Shown here one piece after another: positions 26,084 through 41,100 of a stretch of 64,000 nt of DNA. A program made the translations under genes and the position numbers. Source of the DNA: Elysia marginata (taxonomy: Eukaryota; Mollusca; Gastropoda; Plakobranchidae); assembly GCA_019649035.1 (NCBI GenBank), contig BMAT01003791.1:132145-196144 (forward strand), written 5' to 3'. Under the pieces are notes generated by a model. It saw only the letters and a list, made by a program, of their open reading frames with translations. It made no database searches and was not told where the DNA came from. Each line of letters opens with the position of its first letter. Positions within the stretch are counted from its first letter, which is position 1.

Positions 26084-29000
26084 CAGCAGCAGCTACAATA
26101 GATTGTGATAGTAGCATCAGCAGCAGCATCAGCAGTAGTAGTAGTAGTAGTAAAAGTATCGTATGGCTAAACCTCTAGGCTTAAATTGTCAATTCAGGAT
26201 ACCAAACTGTTGCCAGCCATTTGGTTTGGTTTGTTTTGTTGTCACCTTCCCGTTTTGCTATAGGGCAAAACAGTACTATATGATCAGTGATTTCTGGTTA
26301 CCTGTTGTATAGTGAGCACATGGGTGATACTTTGTGATTTTCCATATTTCTTTGTAGGCAGTTTTTGCATGCTTTGTTCAAAGTCGGTTTGCTATAACGC
26401 AGTCCTTTCATTTTAGATTTCTGAAGCCTGGGAGGGTTTGAAATGTCCCTACTCCTGTTGAGGTGTGTTTTTCCCATTGTAGTTTCCATAATTCATTTGC
26501 AATAGTTTTTAAGCTTGTATCCATAGAATGGTTTTCTTGACTAAATACTTGATGTATGTTGTTGGGGCATCGTTTAGTCCTCAGTGGTTTATTAATAATC
26601 ATTTTGTTAGCTTTCTGCATCATTTTTGGCAGGCATTTTCCTCCGGATATGACGAGGCCTAATTGAGCATATTTTTGGGTCAGTGTTCGTTTAAGGCATC
26701 TTCCCATGGTTCTCATTAAATTTCTTAGTTTGACATCAATCTCATATGAGTGTGAACTTTGGTACTATACTTGATCACAAATTTCTGCAACACTGTAGCA
26801 CAGTGCCAGAGTAAACGGGGACTTAAATACCACTAACCTTAAAGATTATCTCCCTAACTACAAAAAATTTGTGGACGTGCCTACAAGAGGGAATAAGACT
26901 CTAGACCTTTGCTACGGAAACGTTCTGTGAGCTTATATAGCTAAAAGACTTCCAGAACCAGTAAATTAAGACCATTGCATGGTGTCTCCTTAACCTAAAA
27001 TATAGAATCAAGCTAAGGACACCATAAGTGAATAAAAAATGTGTATTCTGGGCAAAAGTTTGAAAGGATGTTTTGCAAGTACTGATTGGTCTGTTTTTAT
27101 AAATGATTGTGATAACAATAATGATTTAGTAGACACTGTGTGATCATACATTAGTTTCTGTGTACACACCAAGCAAAGAGAATAGAAATGAAATGTTATC
27201 CTATTATCAAACCCTGGGTGTCAAAAGAACTTAAAAAAACTGCTAAATGAGAAAAAGAAAGTCTTCAAGTCTAAAAATAAAGAGGAGTCTGATAAAATAC
27301 AAAAACAAATCGAAGGTTGCATCTAAAAATGCAAAGAGGAGTATAAACAAAAGCTTGAACAAAACATTACCTTAAAGGACCTATGTACAACCTGGAAACA
27401 TGAGCAGTTCGTAAAAATCAATCTGGTAATGCCATCTCTCTTTACGTCTACACCATCACCTCAATAGCAGACTTACTAGAGTATATACATTATTATATTC
27501 AATAAATGTAACTTGTCTTTGTGCATAGATTTGATTTACTTAATGGAAAAGAGTGTTTGTGCATATTTATCTTTTTTCATTATTATTCCTATGTTATACC
27601 GTTTCATATTTATCTGTAAAGTGCGACTGTGAAAACAAATTTTCTAAGGGATAAATAATCTATCTTGTCTTTTCTTAAATGTTCTCGAGACAGTTGGACA
27701 AGCTCCTCATGTTGTTCTTGTTACTTTAAAGAGATCTGAGTTCAGGAGAGGGCAAGCATTGTCTGGACGCTGGGTTGGATTTTTCCCAGACTGGCTCCTA
27801 TACAGTTGGTGTTCTAGCATGATAGCGTCTTGGCTGTCATCACTACCAGGGTCTTTGGAGGATACAAGCTCTTACACAAATTCAACCTTAAGCTTAGAAC
27901 CCATAATAAGGAAATATCAGTAATTCCAAACCTACTAGCTGTATTGCAATACATAACAGTAAACACTAGCCCGCCAGTAACACAAGTATGGTAAGACAAA
28001 GACGATAGAGCTCTAAATTACCTATTACTGCTCAGACAGTCTATGTACAGTGTATGGTTGATTAGCAGTTAAAAAAATAATGACAGACAGCTTAATAATG
28101 CCTTATAATACCAGTAATGAAATATCAAAATATGTTTTAAAATCTATGAGAAGCTCTGGTACCAGGGAAAAAATTTCTTCCAAGAGGCAAGACTGGACTC
28201 ACCATGGCCAAACTGTACCAGGTGTGCTGTGAATCCCCGCTGGACGAGGTCACTCAGGGCAGAGTAAGGAATGTCCGAGAAGGCCTGGACATGAGCCAGG
28301 GCAGACAGGGCATCTACAACCAGACCACGGGCCTTGGCCAGTTTCAGCAATAGGTCAACCTCAGAAAAGTTGGCCAAGAGGTGCAGAGCGGTCTGCTCAT
28401 CGAAGGAGAAACTCCCGGACAAAAAATCACTGAAATGAACATGGTCAAATAGCCCCCTCATTATTTACCTTAGAAACAAGATAAGACTTGAGGACAAGTT
28501 TAAGTGCACTGCTTTCTCAAAAAACCTATCCTAGTCGGTCTCTCCTATATTAATACCAAAAAAGAGCTGTAAAGAACCCTACAACAAAAACGTCTTATTA
28601 AACCAGTTTCACTCATAGAAAAGTATTTTAAAAAGCTTTTTATTACATTTTATTACAACTTATTAAAAAAGGACAGAAACCCACTGAGCTTGTTTAGGCT
28701 GAAAGATGTGTGCAGGGAAAAGGGAAGAGGTTAAGACACTGAAGAAAAAGCCAGTAAGTCCAACATTTAATAAAGGGAAAAGACAAGTCTTGTAAACAGC
28801 AGAGATGTTTTCATGACAAAGTACAACACCCTATACAGGGAGATAGAGGAAAAAGAAATAAACGTACTTTGACAAAGCATGTCAGTGATATTGACAAGAC
28901 TTCTCTCTAATCCCCTTCTTTCTCTGTATATGTATATTTATCTATCTATGTTCTTTTTCAACCCAATATACACTTTGTTGTGAAAAAGCAGAACAATTTT

Positions 29001-32000
29001 AATCTATTGTTTCAGGTGCCTTGATTTCAACTGACCTGAGCCCAGCATGCACATTACTGGCTGACTGGCCTGCGGACGAGCTCTGGCATGTCTGTTGCTG
29101 AAGCTGATAGACAAAACAGTGCAGAAGCATGTTGGAAAGGAACTTCCGTTCAAATGTGTTTAACTCAAATCCGGATGAACTCAACACTGATCGGAGATGG
29201 ATCATTGTTTCTGAAACACAGCCGTGACGAGCTAGACCCCCTGTGCGCTTGGTAGGGGGACACTGTGGAAGAGCCAAGGGGTACTGATATGTTACTTAAA
29301 GTGGTAGGCATAAATAATCTGAAAAGTTGGTCATAATTAAATACAAATGGAGATCTGCTCTGCACAACATATCTGCATGTATTGGTGAAAAATTTCTTAG
29401 ACAGGAATGAATTTTTAATTAGAAAACATCTGAGGCTGGAATAAAATATAGGAAAATATGAAAAAAAGTTTTTTCTTTAACAATGGGTTGAAGCTTTATG
29501 ACTGGTCTGGTGTATGTAATAAAATAAAATGGTCCTTAATATAAGTAACATTCGAACCTAAAAACAAAGTTCCCAAATTTGGTAATGGAAAAGAAACTAT
29601 AATGACATTAGGCCTTCAGTGTTTCAGCATGGTTAAACTGATCATGAAGAAAAAATTTATACAGAAAAAATGACAGGATTAGCAGGATAAGTTTTAGCTG
29701 ATACTGTACTATCCTTGCGGCTGTAAAAGTTAAGTATACATTTCATTCTTATTTTGGATTTTAAAATATGTTCATATATATAAAAAATGACATGCAAATG
29801 GCTGACAGAGCAGAATCCTCACTCTTCACTTTCCTTTTTTTAAAAGAACAAACTAATATCTACAGTTAGTTTCATTTAGCTCATCAACACTTTAAACATA
29901 TGGATAATTTTATTCAATTTAATTTTGCAAAACATTTTAAAAGATAAAAATTTAGTGTAGCAGTTTACGTTTCAAAAACAGTATTGAGTTGAATAGAGGA
30001 AAATATCACAAGCACAAATACACAATGGAGTGATCCTCAGCGGTGTAATTTCATAATGTCTTTGATGAAATATTCTATACATTGTTTACTCAGTTTTTGT
30101 GTTTATCAAAATGCAACAAAAGCATTCACAAAAATGTATTCAACAAGCTAAAAACAAAAAAACGCTTAAACTACATGATGCAGTTTAAGCTATCAAGATG
30201 AGTGATGGAGAGAGCTGAAAAAAGTTAATTGTCTAATATTAGCTTTGCAACTCTTTAAAAAGCTATTAAATATGATATGCTTCAGGGTCTAGTTTTTAGG
30301 ACTTTTCTGTTTTAAAGAGTATTCACAGGAATATGTTCATTCAAAGACAGAGTTCAATTTTTTTTTAAGAATAGCAAAAGGCAAAGAAGCTATTTTCTTT
30401 CATCTTCTTAGCTTTCAAGAATATTGACTAAACTTGTAATGTAATCTAAACAACGTCATGATAAACCTGATATGCCCTATACAAGACTATGAACCAGCAC
30501 TAAGTTCAATGTCCATAAAAGAGCACTTAACTTATGTGTCTGATAAAATGAAGCATGCTCTTTATAAGGCACTCTTTAACATCAAACAAATATATATAAC
30601 AAACATTGTTAAACACCAAAGCATGCAGCTTCAACTGATGCTATAACCATGCAAGCCAATGAAGTTTCATGCCAACTGCTGTGACTTTCAAGATGCAATT
30701 AAGTTTATTAGTCAATAGACATTGATTTTGGTGTTATATTGAAACAATTTATGTTACTTGTAGTTCCGTGAAGCATCCCCAAATTCAGTACCCAGCTCTA
30801 AACTACATCAATAAAGACTTGAGGTTAGTTTTGAGAGCTAAAAGAGGCAACTACAAAGCTAGAATAATGTCAGTAGAGATTGGTGATCGAGACTTTGTAG
30901 TGACATCTTTCTACATTTCTTTTTTGGTGAAAAGCCTCAATAAGCAGCAAAAATGAAGCCTTAACATACTAGCAAAACAACCCAAAACAGTTCCTGTTCG
31001 ATTTGCAGCAGGAAACGCAAGCATTTGCTTCATATCAAAAAATCATTTGCTCAAGTTGAACTGCATTTGTTAGTTACATGTCCCAAACAGGCAAGAAAAA
31101 AGTAAAGGCGAGATGGAGCATCTGAAGGTTGTGATCTAGACATGGTAAAGCTCTCTCATAGTGCCAGGAGTTACCGGCCAAAATACTTGCTAAAAGAAGG
31201 GTTTCTTTTCTGAAGACTGCTTGTTATTTGCCCTTTAAAGGATATTCTATTGAGCATCACAAAATCTGACAATATTTTTTGGCAGAGCGTCTGTGTAAAA
31301 AGAAAAAGATGTTTCAAGCCTTGACTAGATCTCATAAAAGAAATTGTTTAAATCCACATTCTTTAAAACATGAAACCACAGTGAAATAATAGTTACACAA
31401 ATAATAAGATACATATCTTTCAGAAAGCAAAGAAAAACATAACAGAGCAAATTAAAACCAGACAATAAGTTTAACAACATCAAAAAGCAACAGAAATCAA
31501 TTCAATGATCTATGCATGATGTGCAAACATATAAACACCAACTTAACACACATCTTCGGTGCAGACATCCACATATGAAAGGTAACTAGACCAGAAGTTT
31601 CCAAGTGAGTCAATTTTTTCAGATTCTTCAGCCCAACGTATAACAAAACTCAATGATCCACTTTGTAAACAAACAATATGCAAAAGAAATTTCAGGTCTT
31701 TGGTAACATTGATTTGAAACAACTCATGAAGATCTGACAATAAATTATTTTTAGTCATCTTTTCAATGGACTGAAAACAAACTTCTCATCAATATATATT
31801 GCTATATTTTTTTTAAAAGTACATGGAAATGCATCTTACTGCCTTTGGTTAAAGCTTTCCGAGAAACAAAGATCATCCCTAAAAATTAGACTGAGATTTT
31901 TTTTAAATCACCAGGCAAAAAGTACATTGTTCCTGATTTAAAGTCTTAAATAACCTTTTCAGAAGCCATTCTACTAATACAAATTGTCAGGGCATGCTAT

Positions 32001-35000
32001 TTAACTTTAATTTGCATACTTAATGGTTTTCCTTTCCATTCCACTCTTACAGTATAGAATTTGAGATAACGTGCATTTACCCTTGATAAGCAATTTTAGG
32101 GTTTCTTTGCTACAATGCTAAGGGAAATCAATGTCTTATGGACTTTTAATAATTTGGATATGTTTTTGAGCAAAATATATCCTATTAAAAAAAGAGCTGG
32201 TAGAAACACAAGCGCATGCAACAGGTTATACACTGATCATGGCAGAATCATGGGTTTGAATCACAATCATCTCTGACAAAAGTATAATAAAACATACCTC
32301 TGGCAGCCTCTAAGCAGCAAGAAAAAAGCGTTGGTAATGATGGTGATATGATACAAAAGATATAAATCTTAGAAAATATTGTGAACTGTTTTGACTTGGC
32401 TCTAAGAAGCAAATTTAGGAATCACGTTACTGCTCACTCATGATATACCTTATTCATATGCTTTAATGAAGCACTTTGAATCTGAGATGGAAAAAGTGTA
32501 TCAAAAAAAAAATATATCCAGCTATAAAACATCTCTTTTAGAAAAAAATGTGTACTCTAAAGTCGAACCAAATAGTCTTGCCAAATTTCATACTGTGTCT
32601 TTTTGAAAAATATACTAGATATATTTGTATAAACAGTATCAAATAGCACCCTTTATGAATTGTAACTTTATTCAAATAATACAGTCTTTCCCATCACCCT
32701 CCTCTAACATACTCGAGGTGGATCAATTTAGTTATATTGATAGGGAAGTCTAGACTAGATATAGATTTGAAACATAGGTCCTTGTCAAAACACAAAATTT
32801 AGCCCTAGTCTTGAGGTTTTGCCCGTCTAAAATTTTGGTGTGAATTTACACGTCCATTGAAAATGGACTACAGATGAAATAATGTTGATCACCTACGCTG
32901 GTTTTATGGTTAACTTAATAGTTGTTTTGGTTTTTTTTTCATTCAGGTTTTGCATTATACATAATTCCCCCAAAAGGCCAATACGCACCAGAACAAATGC
33001 AACTATTCTTTCAGAGCATTATAGTACTGCTGCCGGTTAGGCGCTCAATACAAACATTCCACAAATTTCAAGCACTGCCTTTAGCCAGTACCCATTTGCA
33101 GGAAAGTGGAAAGTGTGGAAAATTGCTTTCCTAAGGCAATTATAACATGAGTCAGGGTTGGAAATGAAACTTGCAAACTGCCAGATCCCAAGCATGACAA
33201 GCAAACCTCTGAGTCATGCTGCTCCACGGCAATAAATCTTAACTGAGTAGTTTTAGTAAACTGCTTAAAATTTCCTATTTTTTTTATAAGTCTCAATGTC
33301 AAAAGGAAAACTTAGACCTACTTCTTTGAGAAAAAAGTATATTGATGTTTTGAAGTTGTATAATTCTAGAACATTATCTTTGCTTTATACAGCTCATTTG
33401 TGAGAGAAATGTACATTGGTGTTTTCTTGTATAACAATATTGTAGCATGTCTTTTTAGAAAAAAAATCTTAATTTTGAGCAACACAGCCTTTGTGAAAAC
33501 ATTAATTTTAAGATTTTTATGCCATACTGTTTTTGTGTCAACTAATCCATGACAGACAAAATTTATACAAAAGCAAACGAGGGGAAAAACTACTGAATTT
33601 TTCTTTAGGGGTCACAAATAAAGTTCACTCAGTTTTACAAACATTGGGAGCTCAAAAAAGTCATGCTTGAAAAAATTGAAAGCCCAAGACTTAATATTTA
33701 TCATCTTTAAAAGGAATTGCTAAATATTGAGAATAAATTATTCTTTATATTTTCTCTGATAAGTCTAAGAGCTAATTAATAGTGGTAACTTAAAATCTAA
33801 TATCTGCAATGAAAAACCATGCTATGGTATTTTTCAAACTTATCAGCATGAAAACCAATGTCTTGAAATCAGTCCACATGGGTCTGATATCTCAATAATC
33901 AAGTGCAAGAGCTTAAAATTGTGAAAAAAATGTACAAACCTTTGTGGAAAGGTATCTTGTATATAAAAAGATTGTACACTAAGTACTTTTAAAAATTGCT
34001 TTAAATGAAAGGAATAGCCATGAGACAAATACATATTGAGTGAGATTTCCACTCATATGTGAGCTTTGTGTTAGTTTTCTCTTGGCCTTTCATTTTCAAA
34101 CTTTTCATAGTTCATACTTAACCTTGTAACAACAATCATTGTTTTGTACTCATTAAACATAGAGCAAAAATTTTACGCATTTTTTCTCACTGACTTTGGA
34201 TAGTGTGAAAAGCTTCATGGCCTTGCCAAAGTGAGACTGCTTCAGCATGAACTCTGCGGCAAGCTCAGACAGGGTCGTCAGGTCAAGGCCAATGCTGATG
34301 GCCAGATTCTCTGCTGGAGTTGTTTCGGGTAGCACCATAGCCAGGTGAAGAAACAGACGCTCAGGGGAGATGCTAGGCAGCACATGTTGCAGTGATGAGA
34401 AAGGCAAAAAAACGATAACAATCATCATACAGTGCAGTCCGTTTAAACCAAAGTGCTTGGAAAATATCAGAACATCTAGTTTAAGATACTTGGCAAAGCA
34501 AAAATTACCAAGTGGGAACCTAATATAGATTTGACTTATTCAATAATTAGAGTTGGTAGAATTCGATTTAAATGACTTCACTGTAAAAAAAATAACCACA
34601 TGGCTTGAGAAAAAAAAGAGAGAAAGGAAAGTTAAGACAATGGGTGGAGTGACATATGTATTTTATGTTGTAGAACTGAACAAAAAGGAAAGAATTTGAA
34701 GACCAAAATAAACTTCATGTGCTTGGATAAAACGATGTACTGGCTTAGACCTCAAAACAAAATAAAACATAGAAAACCAAATAATTCAAATACCTTTGGA
34801 ATTAACAAAAACTTCTAATTAAGAGGATTTGAATTGTACTCAAAGACTCAGGTTTATTTACTTAGCCATTTATTGTGCTCTATTAGTATTAACAGCATCC
34901 TCTTCTCATTCCAAATTTCAAAGACAAAATGGTTCCATGGGCTATAGACACCTCTCTGTAGATTGCGGGGTTGCAACTTTGTGCATCTATAGTTTTTCAT

Positions 35001-38000
35001 AGGCTTGCCATGTTTTAGAGTTAAAGTTAAAAAGCTAGAAATCAGGAAGAAAATCTTCTACAGGTGGCAGTATTAACTTGAAATACATAGATTTGAACTG
35101 AACTTAACTAACATTGAATTATGAGGTCAAATCTAACAAAGCTAACGAGTAAACAAAAACCTCACACCTAGAAAACTTTAAATTATGAGAATCTGGGATT
35201 TCAGTCTTTAACTTTGGAGGTTTCCATTGCGTTGTCATTTTCTTAGCTGTAAGTATTCAGCAAAAAGTCAAAAACAAAATTAAAAAAAACTTAGTGCTTG
35301 TTGTGTTTAAGTAAAAAAAAATACAGATTAAATGGTTTTGATAAAAAACATGCCTCTTTCATAATACTTACCAAGGCCTAACCTCATACACACAGCTGTC
35401 TGTCACAATTATACAACCATCCAAAACTGTATGAGTAGTGACGGGAATGTTCAGAACTGATGCGTCAAGACATGCTGAGTCAGCCGTTTTAGAGGGCATA
35501 ATGAAACTCCCTGCACGCATACGATTGGCCCACTCTGTCTCATGATGCTCGTGATAGTAGAATGGATAACGTTTTCTTTCCACTCCAATCAACTTTTCCT
35601 CTTCGGGTAGAAGGAATTCCTGAACTATAGCACTTGAACTAAATTCCTAAGAAGAAAAAAGTTTTAAAGCTTCAACTCGTGATGGTAAGAGCAAGCTAGC
35701 TTGTACTCCTCAAACCTAGTCGCACATAACTAGAACAAAGTGAAGACTTCAAATCATCATTCAGTTTAAAGTAATTGCCTTATCTTTCTAAATACTCATG
35801 GAAATCTTTTTTCAGTGCAGGTCTATTTTCCTGGGAAGATTAAATTTTTTAAGCTACGACATTTTCATCTCCAACTAAGAAACAAAGATGTATTTTGAAC
35901 ATGTAAAAATACTAAAAAAAATTAGAAGCTTCCAATGTTTTACGTTATCATTTTAAAAAAGTGTTCTTTTGTTGTTGTTGTTGGTGTTGTTATTTGTATA
36001 CAGCATTTCTGGGACTTAGCATCAAATAATGATGATATAATAACAAGCTTGTTCTTGTTGAAATACAGTGGAACCCCTCAATTAAGACCACCCCTCTCAT
36101 GTAAATTAAAATTTGAGGATGTCCGCTTATATGGGTACATCAAAGACCCTCCCCACCCCTCTTTTTTATCAACATTTCCCCAGGCCTGTATTCAGGGGTT
36201 CCGGATTATAGAGAGATGAAGATTAAGTTTAAGCTTAATATTTGTCGACCTTGAATTTAGGGTAACCATTAATATCAGTGCATCACAACAATGCTGCCTG
36301 GGACAATCAAAGTGCAGTATTTGCAACATAAACCATACTAGAGATACTGCACTTTGATGGTCCCAAGCAGAATGCTTATAACTCTAGTCACCTCACCTGT
36401 CCTTCATCCATAGAGTTTTCTGACTTTTGATTGGACAGCACCAATAATCTGCCTTCCCTGGAGTCTGCTTGTACGGTGAAGATGAGCTTGTCTGTCAGAA
36501 TGACATTCCTTGCTCCTCCTGGAAGCTTGTACACGAACAAAGGACTGTGCTCTGCGCCAGAATCTAGGACCTGGGACAGATCAATTTCTCTCTAAATCTA
36601 CTTTGATTCACAAATACATGACTTAATCAGTATCAATTTAGAGTAAATGTATATGGTAGTTTGCCAACAAATCCTTGTAATCTACTTTAAAAACTGCCTT
36701 TTCAGTGTCAAAAAGAGAAATGCAGAAAACTATTTTCAGTGGATAAGTAACGTTTCAGGATATAAATTTTTACTTGACAATTTAATATTTCAATTTAAAA
36801 AAACAATAACAACTCTTTCAAGTATTCACATATAGTTTTTGTACCTGCAGAGTGGAAGAGGCTGTACAATGTGCAGTAATAAAATGTCTCCCTCTTGCAT
36901 ATTGAGGCCACAGCACAGTGGGCGGCTGGAAGTTGGTGAATTGGGATGGAGAAAACAGGCTGACATTTTCCGCTGGAAATAAATAAATGTTGGACTTTTA
37001 TATCTTCCTTCTTAAAGAAAAGAAAAAATGTCTTGTTTCCAAGGCATTTGATTTGGAATTCAAAAGTTCTTTATATGAGAAACCGCCATATACAGGTCTA
37101 TTTCTATTCTTTTCCTCTATACTTTAACTTGAAGAAACCACTAAAATTTCTGAAAAAAGCTGAAAATCCTAGCCCTACATAGTGAAGTAAATAAACATAT
37201 AAAAATATGTTTATTGGGAACGCTGGATTGTTATTGTTCAAGGGTTCATTCTTGTTCAATTATGTGTATTCATTGAGTATCTCAGGCTTAAAAAAAACGA
37301 AAAAAAAAATAATGAAAAATGGCATTGCTGCTTAAATAAACAAAACTTCAAATGTCTTGCATTCTGTCCAAATGAGTCGTAAGTCGGAAAGCTTAGTTTG
37401 GAGATATAGGCTTTCAAAGTTTAGTGGGTGATCAGAAGTCAATTTTTTTTTATTTTAGATATTGACACAAAAACCATTTCTAAACAGTTTTCACACCTGA
37501 TGGATGTTCAAATTTCATTGTTTAGGTGTTTAATTTTAATTGGTATGATTGCTGAGGCCTCAATACCTTTGTAGTTATCTAAACTTATAATGTTGTTTTC
37601 TCCCCTTTCTGAAATTTCACAAGTCCTAACCCTGCCAACTTAAAACGGCTATAACTTCACACAGAGGCATGATAGAGCTTTTCTGTTTATTGTATTTAAA
37701 AGTAGAGAAAATAAGCTTTTTAGTGATACCAATATCTGTCTACCTTCCAATTTCGACTTAAGACTCATTTGGACTGGTTGCAAGACAAATATCTTTCAAC
37801 ATATGATTGATATTTTTATGAACCGTTGTAAGTTTAGAAGCTTTGAAAGATGTCTTGCTCAGCACAGCAAAGCATTTGAAGGTGAAAATTGTGACATCCA
37901 ACTAATTCACCTTGGGTGTGAGACAAATGGGTAAACTGCAGAAACATCAAAGTTTCAGCAGATAGCATTGACAAGTAGAATATTCAATGAGAAAGCTTGA

Positions 38001-38106
38001 TGCTTGAGTGCCTTATGTCATAATGTGATGATTATTGTAAGGTCAAGTGTTTTGAATTTTAGTTTTCCCAAGAGCTATTTTGACTAAAAGATTATTTAGT
38101 TTCTTT

Positions 38107-38152
<46 letters not shown>

Positions 38153-41100
38153 AAGAGAGAGGAGAGAGAGAGTGGGGGCAGAGAAAACTTTTTGTTTTGT
38201 TTTATTTCTCCCTCAGATATTTTTTTACAAATAACTGATCTCCGAGTAAACTGCACACGTATCTTGGACCTAAATTTTTTTAGTGTATCTCTGTGTGGGG
38301 AGGGGGGGAGGATGGCTTGATTCTTTTCAAGGTTTAGGGGTAAGTTCAATGTCAGCGTATTCATGTTTTTTAATATGAATATTTAAAATTATCATGGACA
38401 CGTGTTTAGCAAAAAAAAACAACTATTAGATGCATGCTTTCCCAGAAAATTGGTAAAAAAGATACTGGTAACTCAATACTGAAAACTTGTCAAAGTTTGC
38501 TACAAATTAACCAAAAAGGACAAGGATTCATAGAACTTAGAAGACCCGGATTAATAACTCAAACAAGGCCAGAATAAAAAGAACAAGTCTTGCCAAAGAA
38601 TCCAAAACCCCAGAGGCCAATAATGAATCTATAGGAGAATTGAAAAATCTAACCCCCATTGAAACACACAGTCCCTCACCACCTTGGGAAAAAAGATGTA
38701 CACCAAAGATAGTTAGCCACATAGAAAACAAATCCCAAGACACAGAAATGAGACATCACCTCCAGTTACCTCACAGAAAAGTACACAGAAAACAAATGGA
38801 TGAATGCACACAGATGGCTCAGCAAAAACGCCACTAAAAATGGAGACAGCAGTGTATATTTATTCATGCCATATGGAAGAACTGCTGAAAAATCAGTACC
38901 CACAGGAGTGCATTGCGCGAACTACAAAGCAGAACTGGAAGCAATCAAGGAGGCACTAAAGCTGATGGAAGAGATAACTGCAGACCACAAAGGAGCCAAA
39001 GTAGTGATACTCAGCGATTAAAAGTCTGTCCTGCAAACATAAGAAGACCCCAAAGCAGCTGAACAGGAGTATCTTAGAGACGCCTTTCAAAAACTAGAAA
39101 AACAGACAGAAACACTGATCCTCCAATGGATACCATGCCACTGCAAAATAGATGGGAATGAAAAAGCAGACAGACTAGCCCGAGAGGGATCTGACCGAGA
39201 GCAGCTGAGCGGCCGTCTATCCTACCAAGAGGCCAAACAAATAATTAAAAGCCTGATGAAAGAAATGTGGAAAACTAGACACCCACACCACAACAGACAA
39301 GATAGCTTATATCAGATGGATAGGAAGGATCAGACAACCTTATTCCGACTTGGGACTGGCCACAACAGACTAACGCTCACCTGTACAAAACATACAAGAT
39401 TGACCACACTGAACTCTGCTCGCGTGGAGAAGCTGCTGAAACCGTAGAACATGTCCTAGAAGACTGCCAGAATTATAGAGTGCTTAGACAGACAGTTTGG
39501 AGCATTCCCACAGGCCTGCAGACCAAACTCTAGGGAACCATTGAAGAACTGGAAAAGACCAACAGTTTCATTTACAAGACGGGGGTGACTATTTGAAGTC
39601 GACGTAGACACCAATAAGAAGAAGAGAGAAGACCGAAGAGCACCAGGTTTAGTTAGTGCTAAAAAGGCAAATGAATAACACTTTTCCTAGTGCTACAAAC
39701 CTGCCTCATCCAATATTGATCTTGGAGGGATAGTCTTCCCATCAATATTGTCATAACCCATCTCATTTAGGTATAGATCAGGAAAAAAGGTGGATGTAGT
39801 TGTCCTGGTTTCCAACAACATGCGCCACTGTTTCCCTGTTATAGTTGTGATCTGGGGAAATAAATGCCATCATTATTTAATGTTTTTAAAATTCATCTAT
39901 CTTAACCTGAGAAAAAAAAACCTTTTTGACTGCTTTGTCTCTAATTGAACGGGTTTTTTTTTTCAAAAAGATGTTTTTATTAGGTATAACATATTTCTCT
40001 TTGAAATGCATATAATAATATACAGATTCAGTTTAAACATGGACAGGCATAGATAAAAATTCCACCAAGCCTTTACTTTGAACTTGAACTAGACCTAAAT
40101 TGAACATCCCAAATTCTGCTCTTATTTGAGAGCACACCACCCCACCTCTCTTCCCCTCTGCCATTTACTATATGTTTTTTTACAAATGCACCTTGTTTCA
40201 TTACATTTTGAAATACAAAAGTTTCTAAAAGAAGAAAGAACAGAAAAGAACCTGCTAGCTTTTTGGTTGCAATTCATTACTGAGAAAAATACACCTATTG
40301 ACCTGTCAAACTGAAGAAAAGGCAGTTACTACAATTCCATTGTGCAAGTTATTCACAAAGCAACATGAATAAAATTGTGGTCGTCTTAAGATAAATCTTA
40401 TCATGATTATTATTATCTTGTTCTAACTTTATATTGGGCAGTAACTATATTAAGAAATCAAAGAAAACGGACTAAATATATGATTTGTATTAAGCGACAA
40501 ATGTATCTCACACAGGATTTATCTTAACAGGATTCCACCGTAACTTACCAAGAGAACTGTGTTGATTTGTTGGTCATCCTGTGACAAGGAGATATCTGTT
40601 ATAGTTACATCAATTGTTACTTTTGTAAGCTCCTCTTCCTTTTCTAGGTCAATCAGCAAAATCTCACCCACCTGTGTGCAAGAAAAAAATGCACATACAC
40701 AAAAAAAAAAAAAAATACTCATTGGAATATGAAGAAACATTTATTATATGTCTTGCAACCAGTCAAAATGAATCTTAAGTTGAAATTGGAAAGTAGTCGG
40801 CTATTGGTACCACAAAAAAGCTTATTTTGTCCACTTTCAAATACAACAAACAGAACAGCTCTATCATGCTTCCTCATGAAGTTATAGCCATTTGAAGTTG
40901 GCAGAGTTGGGTCTTGTGAATTTTAAAGAAGGGATAAAAGAGCAATAAAGTTTAGACAGGTATTGAGGTCTTAACAACCATATCAACTAAAATGAAAGAC
41001 GTAAAACATAAAATTTCAACCTGAATTAGGTGTGAAAGTTGTTTAGAAACGGTTTTACCATCAATATCTAACATAAAAAAATTTGACTTCTTAAAACCCA

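Noticed and set aside
25864-26178. Frames with poly-Val and poly-Thr
   Set aside because: Direct translation of the (AGT)n microsatellite; no splice or start context.
26298-26716. Minus-strand 102-codon frame as a host gene
   Set aside because: Lies between a microsatellite and a dead LINE, with no supportable splice links to the host gene; it is probably old repeat DNA.
34177-34190. GTGAGA donor at 34190-34189 for the exon 34372-34177
   Set aside because: It gives phase 1, which runs into a stop in both candidate downstream exons; the GTAAAA donor at 34176 keeps the frame.
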